From NCBI GenBank assembly GCA_938016515.1, contig CALILP010000161.1:1-52543 (forward strand): a DNA stretch of 52,543 bases. The letters run 5' to 3'. This DNA comes from an uncultured Paracoccaceae bacterium (GTDB lineage: Bacteria > Pseudomonadota > Alphaproteobacteria > Rhodobacterales > Rhodobacteraceae). Both the position numbers and the translations under genes were made by a program. The notes under the pieces are model-generated. The model had not been told where the DNA came from, did no database searches, and worked only from the letters and a program-made list of their open reading frames with translations. Each line of letters begins with the position of its first letter. The first letter of the stretch is position 1. Shown piece by piece: positions 36,134-45,157 of this stretch.

Positions 36134-37093
36134 TTACTTTCCTCCAGACACCAGTTTCAACTCTGGTTCGACACCATTTTCCGCAGCCATTGCTGCCTCT
36201 TTTGCCTTCTCAAGCTCTTCAAGGTTCACCACGCGCGTGACCGTGGAAGAGCTGGTATCGACAACATCTGTCGGCTTCATCCGAACAGCGCGATCCATCG
36301 GCTTGTTGTGGTTCAGCTTGATCACAGCGAACGAGACATTGTCCTGATCCACATCACCCAGCGTTTCAATCGCTTCCAACAGATGGCCCGCGATCTCGGC
36401 ACTTTTGCGCCGCCGATACTTGTGCAGGATCTTTTGGATCACAGGTTCATCTAGATACTGTAAACCGTCAGAAGAAACGACAACGATATCGCCGATTTCC
36501 AGACCAAACGGGTCGGTCGGACAGTCAGATTTCGCAACGCGGTCACCCAGGATCACAGAGGTCAGACAGTTCCGGTCGGGGTGGTTTTTGGCCACTTCCG
36601 CATCCAGAAGGCCCGACTGGACCATGAAATCAATCTGTGGCGCCATCGAGTGGTCTTCGTTCAGCTGACGCAGCTTGCCGCCGCGCATCAGATACAAAGG
36701 GCTGTCACCGATCGACATCCAGAACATCCGGTTTTCGACCATAACGAGTGAGACCAAAGTGGCCCCCATCCCGCGGGTCTGCGGATTGTCGTTGACGTGG
36801 TCACGGACACAAGCGTTTGCACCGGCCGCGGCAGAGGTCATCATCGCTGGGATGTCGCCCTCAAACTCGTGAAAGTTCGCGGATTGGAACTTCAGCTCGC
36901 TGAAGACTTCGGTCACGACGATCTTGGAAGCCACGTCGCCGGCTGCGTGTCCGCCCATGCCATCGGCAAGGACAACAACGCCGCTGTCAGACCCGAATGG
37001 AAAGTCGGTGACGATTGCGTCTTCTTGATAGTCACGCCCACCTTGGCAAAGCGCGGATGCTACATCGTAGCGGGGTTCAGGCGATCGCCACAT
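36134..37093 (-). CDS. PP2C-type Ser/Thr protein phosphatase
   Basis: A 319-residue metal-dependent phosphatase that would remove the phosphates placed by the nearby kinase. Family motifs: RDYQED at 20-25, ADGMGGHAAGD at 43-53, RGMGATLV, SIGDSPLYL and VVSSDGLQYL, with the metal-ligand Asps in place. Closest in style to PppA/Stp enzymes. The tail beyond ~265 is not part of the fold and holds a Thr/Ser-rich TSSSTVTRVV (280-289). The ATG follows GAGGAGTCC and overlaps the FHA gene by 17 bp. No signal peptide, so it acts in the cytoplasm. Confidence 0.92.
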   Translation of the reverse strand: MWRSPEPRYDVASALCQGGRDYQEDAIVTDFPFGSDSGVVVLADGMGGHAAGDVASKIVVTEVFSELKFQSANFHEFEGDIPAMMTSAAAGANACVRDHVNDNPQTRGMGATLVSLVMVENRMFWMSIGDSPLYLMRGGKLRQLNEDHSMAPQIDFMVQSGLLDAEVAKNHPDRNCLTSVILGDRVAKSDCPTDPFGLEIGDIVVVSSDGLQYLDEPVIQKILHKYRRRKSAEIAGHLLEAIETLGDVDQDNVSFAVIKLNHNKPMDRAVRMKPTDVVDTSSSTVTRVVNLEELEKAKEAAMAAENGVEPELKLVSGGK

Positions 37094-37823
37094 CTTCGGA
37101 CTCCTCGTCGCCGTCGTTCTTGTCAGCCCAGTTGAACGTTTTGTCGCACAATTGGGTAAAGCGAAGGGTTGTCTCGCCGATCCGGATCACGTCACCATCT
37201 TTGATGGCTTCGTTGCTGATCACGGGTGTATCGTTCAGGCGTACCACGTTGCTTTTGCCGCCATGGCCAAGCAGGAATGTGTGGTTTTCAGCGTCGTAAA
37301 CGATTGCAGCGTGGTTTGTCCGAGAGATGGCTGTGTCACCAAAATCAAGCTGGATGGCCTGATCTTCGCCTCGACCGATCTGAGACATGCCAGCGACAAG
37401 GGTAAAGCTCTCGCCGCGACCAGGGCCGTCGGTGACAACTACCCAACCCACTGGAAACTTTGTACCTTTTGCAGGCGCTGTCTTTTGGGTGTCGCTAAAC
37501 AGATCAACCACACCATCAGTGCTTTCAAAGCCGATCAGACGCGTTTTTGTGCGCCGTGCACGGGCCGGAGACTTTGCCGGTGTAGCTGGCCGGATCTCTT
37601 CCAGCGCTTCCACTGGAGGCAAATCATCGTCCATGTCCCAAATCGCGTTCTTCGGCGATTTGTCACCCACCTTAGAGTTTACGTTCTGCAAAAGCTCGTC
37701 AGTGTTCAAAGACGGATCTGGCACGTCAGACAGCCCGGCCACATCAGCAAAATTTTCAACAGTCGGATTAGCTGGCTTAGCGCCTGCCTTCTTTCGACCG
37801 AATAGATCACTCAGGAATTTCAT
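37077..37823 (-). CDS. FHA domain protein (phosphothreonine reader)
   Basis: A 248-residue protein with a long disordered N-terminal part (1-120) and one C-terminal FHA domain (~123-225). The phosphothreonine-binding residues are present: IGRGED at 149-154, SRTNH at 167-171 and RLNDTP around Asn197. The N-terminal part contains ARRTKTRLIGFE (89-100), a likely phosphorylation site. FHA proteins link kinases to target complexes. It is encoded between kinase and phosphatase, overlaps the latter and has an AGAGGTAGTC site. Confidence 0.9.
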   Translation of the reverse strand: MKFLSDLFGRKKAGAKPANPTVENFADVAGLSDVPDPSLNTDELLQNVNSKVGDKSPKNAIWDMDDDLPPVEALEEIRPATPAKSPARARRTKTRLIGFESTDGVVDLFSDTQKTAPAKGTKFPVGWVVVTDGPGRGESFTLVAGMSQIGRGEDQAIQLDFGDTAISRTNHAAIVYDAENHTFLLGHGGKSNVVRLNDTPVISNEAIKDGDVIRIGETTLRFTQLCDKTFNWADKNDGDEESEDVAIA

Positions 37824-37965
37824 CGAGACTACCTCTGGCTTTTGGACTTTGCCGTGAAGATCGGCATTTTTAGGTTCATGTTGCTGGCGATTTTCTGACG
37901 TTCGTCACAAACGTATCGCCGGAATGTTAAGTTGGCGGCCTGTACGGCCAAATTTGTGCCAAATC

Positions 37966-40563
37966 TCATTGGGTCGTGTCTGTGTAATCAAGCGAGGCAA
38001 TCCACATGGACCCCTGCCGGCTTACAGCAAAGCTGAACTGAGATTGGCCTTCTGCCAATTCGCGATCCAAAATTGATTTCAATGATGTGCGTTGATCGAC
38101 TTTTTCGGACGTCCGCATGTACGCGATGATCTGGTCGCCAACTTCCAAGTCACCAGCCACTCCGGCAGGCGCATTGGTTACGCGGGTGACCCATTCATCG
38201 TTAACCAAGCGGGTTTCAAAGTCGATGCCGTTCAACAAAGCGGTCTGCTGAACGATTGGAACTGTCCAGCTTTGCTCTGTAATGCTGTCGCTGCCTTCCT
38301 GCTTCACACCAAAGTCCAGCGCGAGGGTGTTTTGGTCTGTCAGATCGACAGAGCTGCGCAAAACTTCATTGATTTCAGCAATGCTCGAAATCTGCTGGCC
38401 GTTGACGGTGTCAATTTCAACACCGGTATCGACCCAGACGGGTGCAACTGGTCCGACGGCACCAATGACGCGGGACGAAGAAGACGACCCTTCAAATGGC
38501 AGTTCAACAGACCAGGCGGTCAGAACAGCACCTTCCACAATCGCAGGCTCTTCAGATACGATCTCATTGCCCGGCAAGAACGCAGGGATGCCTGCGGACA
38601 ATTCGAAAGAGGCGGTCACAAAGGGAACGTCACCTTCCAAAGATGCGGCATCAGCAGCTTCTGTCCCAGCAAGAATAACGGCACCGGGAACAAGGTTGGC
38701 GATCTGTGCATCGGCAAAGACCTGACCAAGGGATACATCCGTTGGAAGGCCTTCGTTAAACGTGGACACCGGGATGTCTGGCGCAGCACCGGCCAACGTT
38801 GTCAAAAGTGATGCACCGACAACTTCCATCGGTGGTGTTGGGGTATCAAGCGTTGCAGCAGCCAAAGCGGCGGCATCTGCGCGGGCTTGCGCTTCGGCGG
38901 CAAGCGCAGCAGCGCGTTCGGCAGCTTCACCAGCGGCTTTTGCTTCGGCTTCGGCCAAGCGGCGTGCTTCTGCTTCGGCGGCGAGGGCTTCAGACAAGAC
39001 GCGGGCTTCTTCAGCAGTGGCGGCTTGGGCCTCGGCGGCGGCTTGTGCTTCTGCAGCAGCTTTTGCTTCAGCTGCGGCTTGTGCCACAGCCAATTCGCGC
39101 GCCTCAGCTTGTTCTTCACGGCGGCGTGCATTTTCTTCTGCAAGCCGTGCGAATTCTTCCGCGCGGGCTGTGCGCTCTTCTTCAGCTGCTGCCTGCGCTT
39201 CGGCAAGGGCTGTGCGCAATTCTTCAGCTTCGGCCTCTGCTTCGGCACGGGCGACACGTTCTGTTTCAGCGGCCAGCTCTGCGGCTTGGGCAGCAGCGGC
39301 CTCGGCCTCTGCAACGCGCTCTGCCTGAGCAGTTGCTTCTGCGGCAGCAGCAACTTGTGCTGACCGCGCTTCTTCTGCTGCCGCGGCTAGTTCGGCCGCT
39401 GCAGCCTCAGCAGCGCTCTCAGCGGCTTGCTGTTCAGCATTGGCTTGAAGTGTTGCGGCATCGTCGCCGCCACCCAAAGTCATGGCAGCGCCAACGCCAA
39501 CAGCTGCAACAACAGCTGCAGAGGCAAGCAACAAGCCCATCTTAGAGTTGCCCTTCTGCGAGGGCGCAGTTGCGGCGACAGCGGCACCAACAGGATCAGT
39601 TGTCAAAGCAGCACTCTTGGCGGCCTGAGCAACTGTCTGACCTTCCATCATGGCCAGCCATTCTTGGGCTGACTGGACGCGGTCTTTTGGCAGTACAGCC
39701 AAGGCCTTATCAAGTGCGGCAAGGAAATTATCGTCGTAGCCGGGCATTGTGCCCGCAAGCGGCTCATACGGATCGGGCTGCTCTGATGCGATCGCGGCAA
39801 GACGGGCCTGCGAGTTTGGCGGAACATCACCCTTGATGAAGTGATAAAAGGATGCACCCAGCGCATAAAGGTCAGAAGACGCGTTCTGCTCGGACCCGGC
39901 GATGTAGAATTCCTGTGGCGAATAGCCGTCCTTCACAACACGCAATGCGGACAACACGCGGCTTTGCTTTGTCGCCTGCTCTCGGGCGGCGCCAAAGTCG
40001 ATCAGAACAGGGCGACCATCGGGATCGATCAGGATGTTATCGGGGGAAATGTCACGGTGCAGGATATCTTGGTCGTGAATGAACTGCACAGCGCCAAGAA
40101 TTTCGACTAGCATCGACTTGATCTGCTCGGGCGTCATGATGATTTCTGGATCATCCATCGTATCCAGCATGTCGCGGCCTTCAACGAAATCCAGCGCCAT
40201 ATAGGCGGTGTCATTGTCTTCAAACACCTGGTGAACACCAACGATGTTCGGGTGGTTCAATTTGGCAAGGCTTTTGGCCTCCTGCACGAACAGGCGCACA
40301 ATCGACTGTAACTCTGTCTGGTGGGCGCGTGACCGGGCCTGCACGATGGCACGGCTCCGGCGGCAAAAAGCACCGGGGAAGCATTCCTTGATAACGATCT
40401 TGCGGTCCAGACTGTCACGGGCCAGATACGTGATCCCAAAGCCACCTGCATTCAGGAAGCTTTCGATCCTGTATTGGCCGTGCATCAAAGTTGTGCCCGG
40501 CTTCAGTTCATCTACAAAGTCTTCTTGTTCTTCGTTGACGTCTGCTTCGTTCGGCTTGCCCAT
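37966..40563 (-). CDS. transmembrane Ser/Thr protein kinase with periplasmic coiled coil and PDZ-like end
   Basis: An 865-residue Hanks-type kinase. Residues ~28-310 are the catalytic domain: glycine loop NAGGFGITY (38-46), Lys59 in VIKE, HRDISPDN with Asp171 and Asn176, and DFG at 189-191. A membrane helix follows (344-363). Then come ~200 residues of Ala/Glu/Arg repeats, a long coiled coil, and a C-terminal domain with PDZ-like segments (VNGQQISSIAEINEVL, LEVGDQIIAYM). The kinase is thus cytoplasmic and the arm periplasmic. The start at 40563 is preceded by GGATGTGAT; 40581 is also possible. It heads the locus. Confidence 0.9.
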   Translation of the reverse strand: MGKPNEADVNEEQEDFVDELKPGTTLMHGQYRIESFLNAGGFGITYLARDSLDRKIVIKECFPGAFCRRSRAIVQARSRAHQTELQSIVRLFVQEAKSLAKLNHPNIVGVHQVFEDNDTAYMALDFVEGRDMLDTMDDPEIIMTPEQIKSMLVEILGAVQFIHDQDILHRDISPDNILIDPDGRPVLIDFGAAREQATKQSRVLSALRVVKDGYSPQEFYIAGSEQNASSDLYALGASFYHFIKGDVPPNSQARLAAIASEQPDPYEPLAGTMPGYDDNFLAALDKALAVLPKDRVQSAQEWLAMMEGQTVAQAAKSAALTTDPVGAAVAATAPSQKGNSKMGLLLASAAVVAAVGVGAAMTLGGGDDAATLQANAEQQAAESAAEAAAAELAAAAEEARSAQVAAAAEATAQAERVAEAEAAAAQAAELAAETERVARAEAEAEAEELRTALAEAQAAAEEERTARAEEFARLAEENARRREEQAEARELAVAQAAAEAKAAAEAQAAAEAQAATAEEARVLSEALAAEAEARRLAEAEAKAAGEAAERAAALAAEAQARADAAALAAATLDTPTPPMEVVGASLLTTLAGAAPDIPVSTFNEGLPTDVSLGQVFADAQIANLVPGAVILAGTEAADAASLEGDVPFVTASFELSAGIPAFLPGNEIVSEEPAIVEGAVLTAWSVELPFEGSSSSSRVIGAVGPVAPVWVDTGVEIDTVNGQQISSIAEINEVLRSSVDLTDQNTLALDFGVKQEGSDSITEQSWTVPIVQQTALLNGIDFETRLVNDEWVTRVTNAPAGVAGDLEVGDQIIAYMRTSEKVDQRTSLKSILDRELAEGQSQFSFAVSRQGSMWIASLDYTDTTQ

Positions 40564-40803
40564 ATCACATCCAGCTTTCATACACTTCACACGGCAGGTA
40601 GGTCTGCCTCGGTTGCGGATCGAAATGTCATTCAATTTGGGCAAGAACGTGGCCCGACTTTGTTGTTTCAAGGCCATAAATCCCTGTTTTCAACGCTGAT
40701 TGACTCTGAATTGAGAACAGTGGACGGGGCGTCACTTTGCAAAAATCGCTGGTTTTGCCGCAGTGGTTAACGCAGTGTTAGCCCATAAAAACAGGGAGGT
40801 TTC

Positions 40804-42369
40804 ATGCGAACGCCTGCACAATCCACGGCCATCGCGCATGTTGCTGCAGCGGCAACTGACCTATCTGCCGCATGCCAGACCATATTTGCCTACGGGGAAA
40901 CAGCGTGGCGAGAGTACGAATCTGCAGCGTGGTACGTGGCGCGGCTACGTGCAGAGGGATTCGCGGTTGAGGAATCAAGCGCAGGCATGCCCACAGCCTT
41001 TTGCGCAGAGTGGTCAAACGGCGATGGCCCGGTCATCGGAATGTACGCAGAATATGACGCCGTCCCCGGCAATTGTCAGGCCCCGGTCACCAATCGCGCC
41101 CCACGGGACGGATTAGGTTTTCAGGCGGGCGGCCATACAGATCCCCATTCCGGCCTTGGTATCGCAGGTCTTGGCGGGCTGCTGGCGACCAAAGCCGCGA
41201 TGGAAAAGCACGGCATCAAAGGGGGTCTGCGGTTCACTGGCGAGCCCGCCGAGAAAGTCCGCGGCTCCAAACCTATCCACGCCGCTGCCGGGTATTATGA
41301 CGACCTTGCTGCGATCCTGTCGTTTCATCCCTTCTATATGCTGCCCATGTGTAACACCGTGCGTTGGGACACTCACTGCGGCGCGGCCTATGCCATGATC
41401 TACCGTTTCATCTGCGACCAGCCTCAGAACTGGGGCAGGGCAGACGGTGCGCCGATCCCACAAAGCCATTCTGCCGCGCGGGCACCCGGTGCGAACGACG
41501 CACTCAACATGATGTATATGTCGTCCAAGGCCCTGCGCGATGCGATGCTACCCCACCAAGGGGGCTGGTCGATCTCCGAGGCGATCCTGACAGCAGGCCA
41601 AGCGACAGCAGACAACCTGCCGGCCGGTCTGGCCGAAATCCAATACATGATGCGCACCCCCGACATCGCAATGGCAGAGCAGATCACAGCGGTCCTTGAC
41701 CGCAACGCACAGGCAGCCGCAGACATGACCGGCTGCCGTTGGGAGCGTCACTGGGTCTGCAAATCGCGCCCCGGTCTGGCAAACCACGCGATGGCTGCTC
41801 TGGTCTGGGAGGCGATGCAGGATATCGGGGCACCCACTTGGGGCGAAGACGCCAAGGCAATCGCGCGCGATATTCAAGTGAACCTTGGCCTTGACCCGAT
41901 GGCCGACCCGTTCATCCCCGAGATGTCCAAACTGATCCATCCGCAAAAGGCAGAGGCGATCCTGCGTCACGACCTGCCGCCCTCGCAAACCAATTCTACG
42001 TCTGACGACTACACGGATATGACATGGCATGCGCCCACTGCGCGCTTCTACGTGGCGCGCCCAGCGCTACGCGCATCAGATGGCGTCACCTATCCACCCT
42101 GGGTGATGAACGCGCTGGGCGGCATCCCGGCCACGATTGACCCGATGGTGCAGACAGCGGCGCAGATCCTCGCCTGCTCTGCGCTGCGCCTGCTGGAAGA
42201 CGACGCGGCACGCGAAGCCGCAATGACCGAGTTCGTCACACGCGCTTCTGAAAACCCCATTCCCCCGTTGTGCGACTATGCGCCTCCGATCCACTTCCGC
42301 TGGCCGGAATACGTAACAACAGCACGGGGCCGGGATTGGTGGATCCCGTCGGAGATGGATGGGGCGTAG
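40804..42369 (+). CDS. M20 family amidohydrolase (AbgB-like)
   Basis: A 521-residue zinc peptidase/amidohydrolase of the M20D type, closest in style to aminobenzoyl-glutamate hydrolase subunit B. It shows GMYAEYDAVPGNCQ, GHTDPHSGLGIAG, TGEPAEKVRGSKP and late TSDDYTDMTWHAPT metal or substrate loops. The protein is longer than typical M20D (~400-450). A strong AGGGAGG site precedes the ATG. No signal peptide. It is divergent from the kinase gene (240-bp gap to the kinase ATG), with no AbgA partner; the substrate is likely an N-acyl or amide-linked amino acid. Confidence 0.85.
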   Translation: MRTPAQSTAIAHVAAAATDLSAACQTIFAYGETAWREYESAAWYVARLRAEGFAVEESSAGMPTAFCAEWSNGDGPVIGMYAEYDAVPGNCQAPVTNRAPRDGLGFQAGGHTDPHSGLGIAGLGGLLATKAAMEKHGIKGGLRFTGEPAEKVRGSKPIHAAAGYYDDLAAILSFHPFYMLPMCNTVRWDTHCGAAYAMIYRFICDQPQNWGRADGAPIPQSHSAARAPGANDALNMMYMSSKALRDAMLPHQGGWSISEAILTAGQATADNLPAGLAEIQYMMRTPDIAMAEQITAVLDRNAQAAADMTGCRWERHWVCKSRPGLANHAMAALVWEAMQDIGAPTWGEDAKAIARDIQVNLGLDPMADPFIPEMSKLIHPQKAEAILRHDLPPSQTNSTSDDYTDMTWHAPTARFYVARPALRASDGVTYPPWVMNALGGIPATIDPMVQTAAQILACSALRLLEDDAAREAAMTEFVTRASENPIPPLCDYAPPIHFRWPEYVTTARGRDWWIPSEMDGA

Positions 42370-42528
42370 GGAAGGTGCAGTTGGCGGTTGTCAGACCACA
42401 CGCGAAGTCGTTGCGTCGCACGACATGTCCAGTTTCAAAAAGCAACGGCACCCAAAACTGAAACTGCACTTTCGTTCATCCCATCATCTCACGCTGCACA
42501 AATGAGGCGGCACAGCTTGCTTTAGCCT

Positions 42529-44148
42529 TTAGCCAGCAAGGTGTTCAAACAATCGGGCGACGGCTTCTGCTCCGGGATCTATGTGACCTTCCAATTGTTC
42601 CGCGTTGATGTACGTGGCCCTGCCCGCTTTGGCTTGCGTCAAAGTTGCGGTGTAGTCGGCGCCTTTTCGGGCAGCAATTGCGGCCGGTTTCATACCGTCT
42701 TTCAATCCTTCAAGTGCAGGTGCAAGTGCGTCAATCATGGTTCTGTCGCCGGGGGTCGCGCCACCGATTTGCTGCATGCGATCCAAGCCTGCGACCAAGG
42801 CCTCGCGCATGGGCATTCCTGAAGAAGAGGCATCCCCCGCAGCCGCAAAGAAAATCGCTAACAGCACGCCGGATGATCCGCCCATCGTCTGGCTTAGTTC
42901 CAGCCCAATGGCGCGATAAAGTTGCGTATGATCGGCAAGCGGCAAGCTATCCATCGCTTCGATCAACGCACGAGCGGCCGTCGCCAAAGTTGACCCCGTA
43001 TCGCCGTCACCGGATTTGGCGTCGAGCAGGTTCAGGTCGTCTTCCGCGGCGATCAGGGTTTGGCAGCAGTCGGTCAGAAAGTCCTTGGTTCGTGGGTGCG
43101 GCGATGCGGGTGCCCGGATCGGTGACAGGCCGTCCGGCAAGGGCAGCGTTTCCGGGGATTGGACAACCGTGCAACCGGGCCAACCCGGTACAGCAACCGG
43201 TTGGTTCAGCAGCGCTTCATCGCCTTCCGACAGCTCCATCACCGATAGTGAAAACCCGTGCATGTCCAGCGCAGTCATCATGGCATCTGGGCCAACAAGA
43301 AGTTTGATGTGCTTGCTGACTGGCATTGAAAGAAGGTCATTTGTCAGCACCGACATTTCAAGAACCGTCGATCCACCAAGGTTGTTCACCAGCGCGACGT
43401 GCGGCGTCTTAGGCATCGTTGCAGAAAGACGCTCAACAACATGGGCCATGGCGCTTTTGGCACCCTTTGATGCGACCTGTTCGACGCCCGCTTCGCCGTG
43501 GATGCCCAAGCCCAATTCAGCCATTCCAACCGGAATGCGATCTTCCTTAAGCGAGCCGGGGACCGTGCAGGTATCCAGCGACATGCCGATGCTGCGGCTT
43601 GCTTTGATGACCCGTTCAGCGGCCAATGTGCAGGCTTCAAGATTGGCACCGTTCTCGGCCATGGCGCCTGCAATCTTATGAACGAACAAAGTACCAGCCA
43701 ACCCGCGTGCTTGTGGCAAATCAGGAAGGGCGATGTCGTCGTCAACGATGACGATGCTGACTTTATGACCAAAGGCGCGTGCGCGTTCCGCAGCCAATCC
43801 AAAGTTCAACCTGTCGCCGGTATAGTTCTTGACGATCAACAAACAGCCCGCAGGTCCGGTCACTGCAAGGATACCAGCAAGGACGGCATCGACAGAAGGC
43901 GAGGCGAACACATCCCCGCAAACGGCGGCTGTCAGCATGCCTTGCCCCACAAAGCCCGCATGCGCCGGTTCGTGACCAGAGCCGCCACCAGAGACCAGCG
44001 CGACCTTGGACTTGTCCCAATCGTTGCGAACAACCACACGGATGTGCGGATAACCATCAAGCCGGGTCAACGCGCCGCCCGAGGCTGCAATTGTGCCATC
44101 AATGGCTTCGGTGACGATGTCTTCTTTGGTGTTGATAAACTGTTTCAT
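42529..44148 (-). CDS. dihydroxyacetone kinase, DhaK-DhaL fusion
   Basis: A 539-residue ATP-dependent ketotriose/ketotetrose kinase. The DhaK half (~1-330) has GGGSGHEPAHAGFVGQGML (54-72) and LGIHGE with His217, the residue that binds the carbonyl substrate covalently. The DhaL half (~345-539) has LLDAKSGDGDTGSTLA, the ATP/Mg site, and TMGGSSGVLLAIFF. It would phosphorylate dihydroxyacetone or a related sugar such as erythrulose. The ATG at 44148 follows GGGGGGAACAG, 13 bp after the ATPase stop, so it is the last gene of the transporter operon and probably acts on the imported sugar. Confidence 0.9.
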   Translation of the reverse strand: MKQFINTKEDIVTEAIDGTIAASGGALTRLDGYPHIRVVVRNDWDKSKVALVSGGGSGHEPAHAGFVGQGMLTAAVCGDVFASPSVDAVLAGILAVTGPAGCLLIVKNYTGDRLNFGLAAERARAFGHKVSIVIVDDDIALPDLPQARGLAGTLFVHKIAGAMAENGANLEACTLAAERVIKASRSIGMSLDTCTVPGSLKEDRIPVGMAELGLGIHGEAGVEQVASKGAKSAMAHVVERLSATMPKTPHVALVNNLGGSTVLEMSVLTNDLLSMPVSKHIKLLVGPDAMMTALDMHGFSLSVMELSEGDEALLNQPVAVPGWPGCTVVQSPETLPLPDGLSPIRAPASPHPRTKDFLTDCCQTLIAAEDDLNLLDAKSGDGDTGSTLATAARALIEAMDSLPLADHTQLYRAIGLELSQTMGGSSGVLLAIFFAAAGDASSSGMPMREALVAGLDRMQQIGGATPGDRTMIDALAPALEGLKDGMKPAAIAARKGADYTATLTQAKAGRATYINAEQLEGHIDPGAEAVARLFEHLAG

Positions 44149-44161
44149 CTGTTCCCCCCGG

Positions 44162-45157
44162 TCATGCAACGCGTGCGCCAGCAGCGTCGAAGTAATATGG
44201 ATTTTCTGGTCGAATTTTGACGATATCGCCGTGCTTCAATTGGGTATGTGCGTCAGTAACGGTGATCAGTTCGCGGTCTTTGAAAGACAAGTGCAGTCGT
44301 GTTTGATCTCCCAAACGCTCGACACGTTTCACCATGCTGTCTTCGCCGTCACCTTGAATGATATGTTCGGGTCTCAGCCCGATCGTCTGAGCGCCTGCCG
44401 GTGCGCCTGCGAAAATATCCGCAGGCAGCACATTGATGCGCGGTTGGCCAAGGCGGCTGGCGGCGTAAACGCTCACCGGGTTTTCATAGATCTCGCGTGG
44501 GCTGCCAAACTGGACAAGCCGCCCGTTGTCGAGCACCCCAACATGGGTGGCCATCGTCATCGCTTCGATCTGATCGTGGGTCACGTAAAGCAGTGTTGCG
44601 CCGGAATTGGCCTGAATGTTCTTCAACTCAACCCGCAAATCAGATCGCAGCTTCGCATCCAGCGAACTCAGCGGCTCATCCATCAGATAGACCGACGGGT
44701 CTCGAACAAGGGCCCGACCGATGGACACGCGCTGCATCTCGCCACCGGACAGGGCTGTCGCTTTGTTATCAAGCTTATGGCTGATCTGGAGGACCTCTGC
44801 GACCTCGCCGACCTTCCGTTTGATATCGTCCTTTGGAGTCTGCAGGACCGGCGACTTCAGTGGAAATTCGAGGTTTTCGCGGACAGTCAAATGCGGATAA
44901 AGCGAGTATTGCTGAAACACCATTGCGACGTCGCGCTGCGCAGGTGTCATCCCCGCCATATCACGCCCGCCGATACTGACGGACCCGCTGTCTGGGGTGT
45001 CAAGACCCGACACCATCCGAAGCGTCGTCGTCTTGCCTGCCCCGGTCGGGCCAAGCAGCACGACAAAAGATCCGTCAGGCACCGTCATCGTCAGGTTTTC
45101 TAGCCCGATATCATCCCCAAAGGATTTCGAGACACCCGTTAACGTCACTTCAGCCAT
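44162..45157 (-). CDS. carbohydrate ABC transporter ATP-binding protein (second ATPase)
   Basis: A 331-residue UgpC/MalK-type ATPase. Walker A GPTGAGKT, signature LSGGEMQRVSIGRA, Walker B YLMDEPLSSLD and switch His VTHDQIEAM are all intact, and a C-terminal regulatory domain with IGLRPEHI is present. It overlaps the first ATPase gene by 8 bp. The two ATPases differ clearly in signature loop and sequence and probably form a heterodimer, as in the glycerol transporter GlpST. Part of the polyol/sugar operon. Confidence 0.9.
   Translation of the reverse strand: MAEVTLTGVSKSFGDDIGLENLTMTVPDGSFVVLLGPTGAGKTTTLRMVSGLDTPDSGSVSIGGRDMAGMTPAQRDVAMVFQQYSLYPHLTVRENLEFPLKSPVLQTPKDDIKRKVGEVAEVLQISHKLDNKATALSGGEMQRVSIGRALVRDPSVYLMDEPLSSLDAKLRSDLRVELKNIQANSGATLLYVTHDQIEAMTMATHVGVLDNGRLVQFGSPREIYENPVSVYAASRLGQPRINVLPADIFAGAPAGAQTIGLRPEHIIQGDGEDSMVKRVERLGDQTRLHLSFKDRELITVTDAHTQLKHGDIVKIRPENPYYFDAAGARVA

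Noticed and set aside
38799-39545. 248-codon plus-strand ORF opposite the kinase (and 38762-39328, 38887-39363)
   Set aside because: They are mirrors of the Ala/Glu-rich kinase repeat; composition is extreme (runs of Leu/Arg/Gln or Ala/Ser) and no ribosome site or family is seen.
29919-40563. type VI secretion cluster
   Set aside because: Kinase, FHA and PP2C genes suggested it, but no TssB/C, TssM, Hcp, VgrG or ClpV is present in the window.
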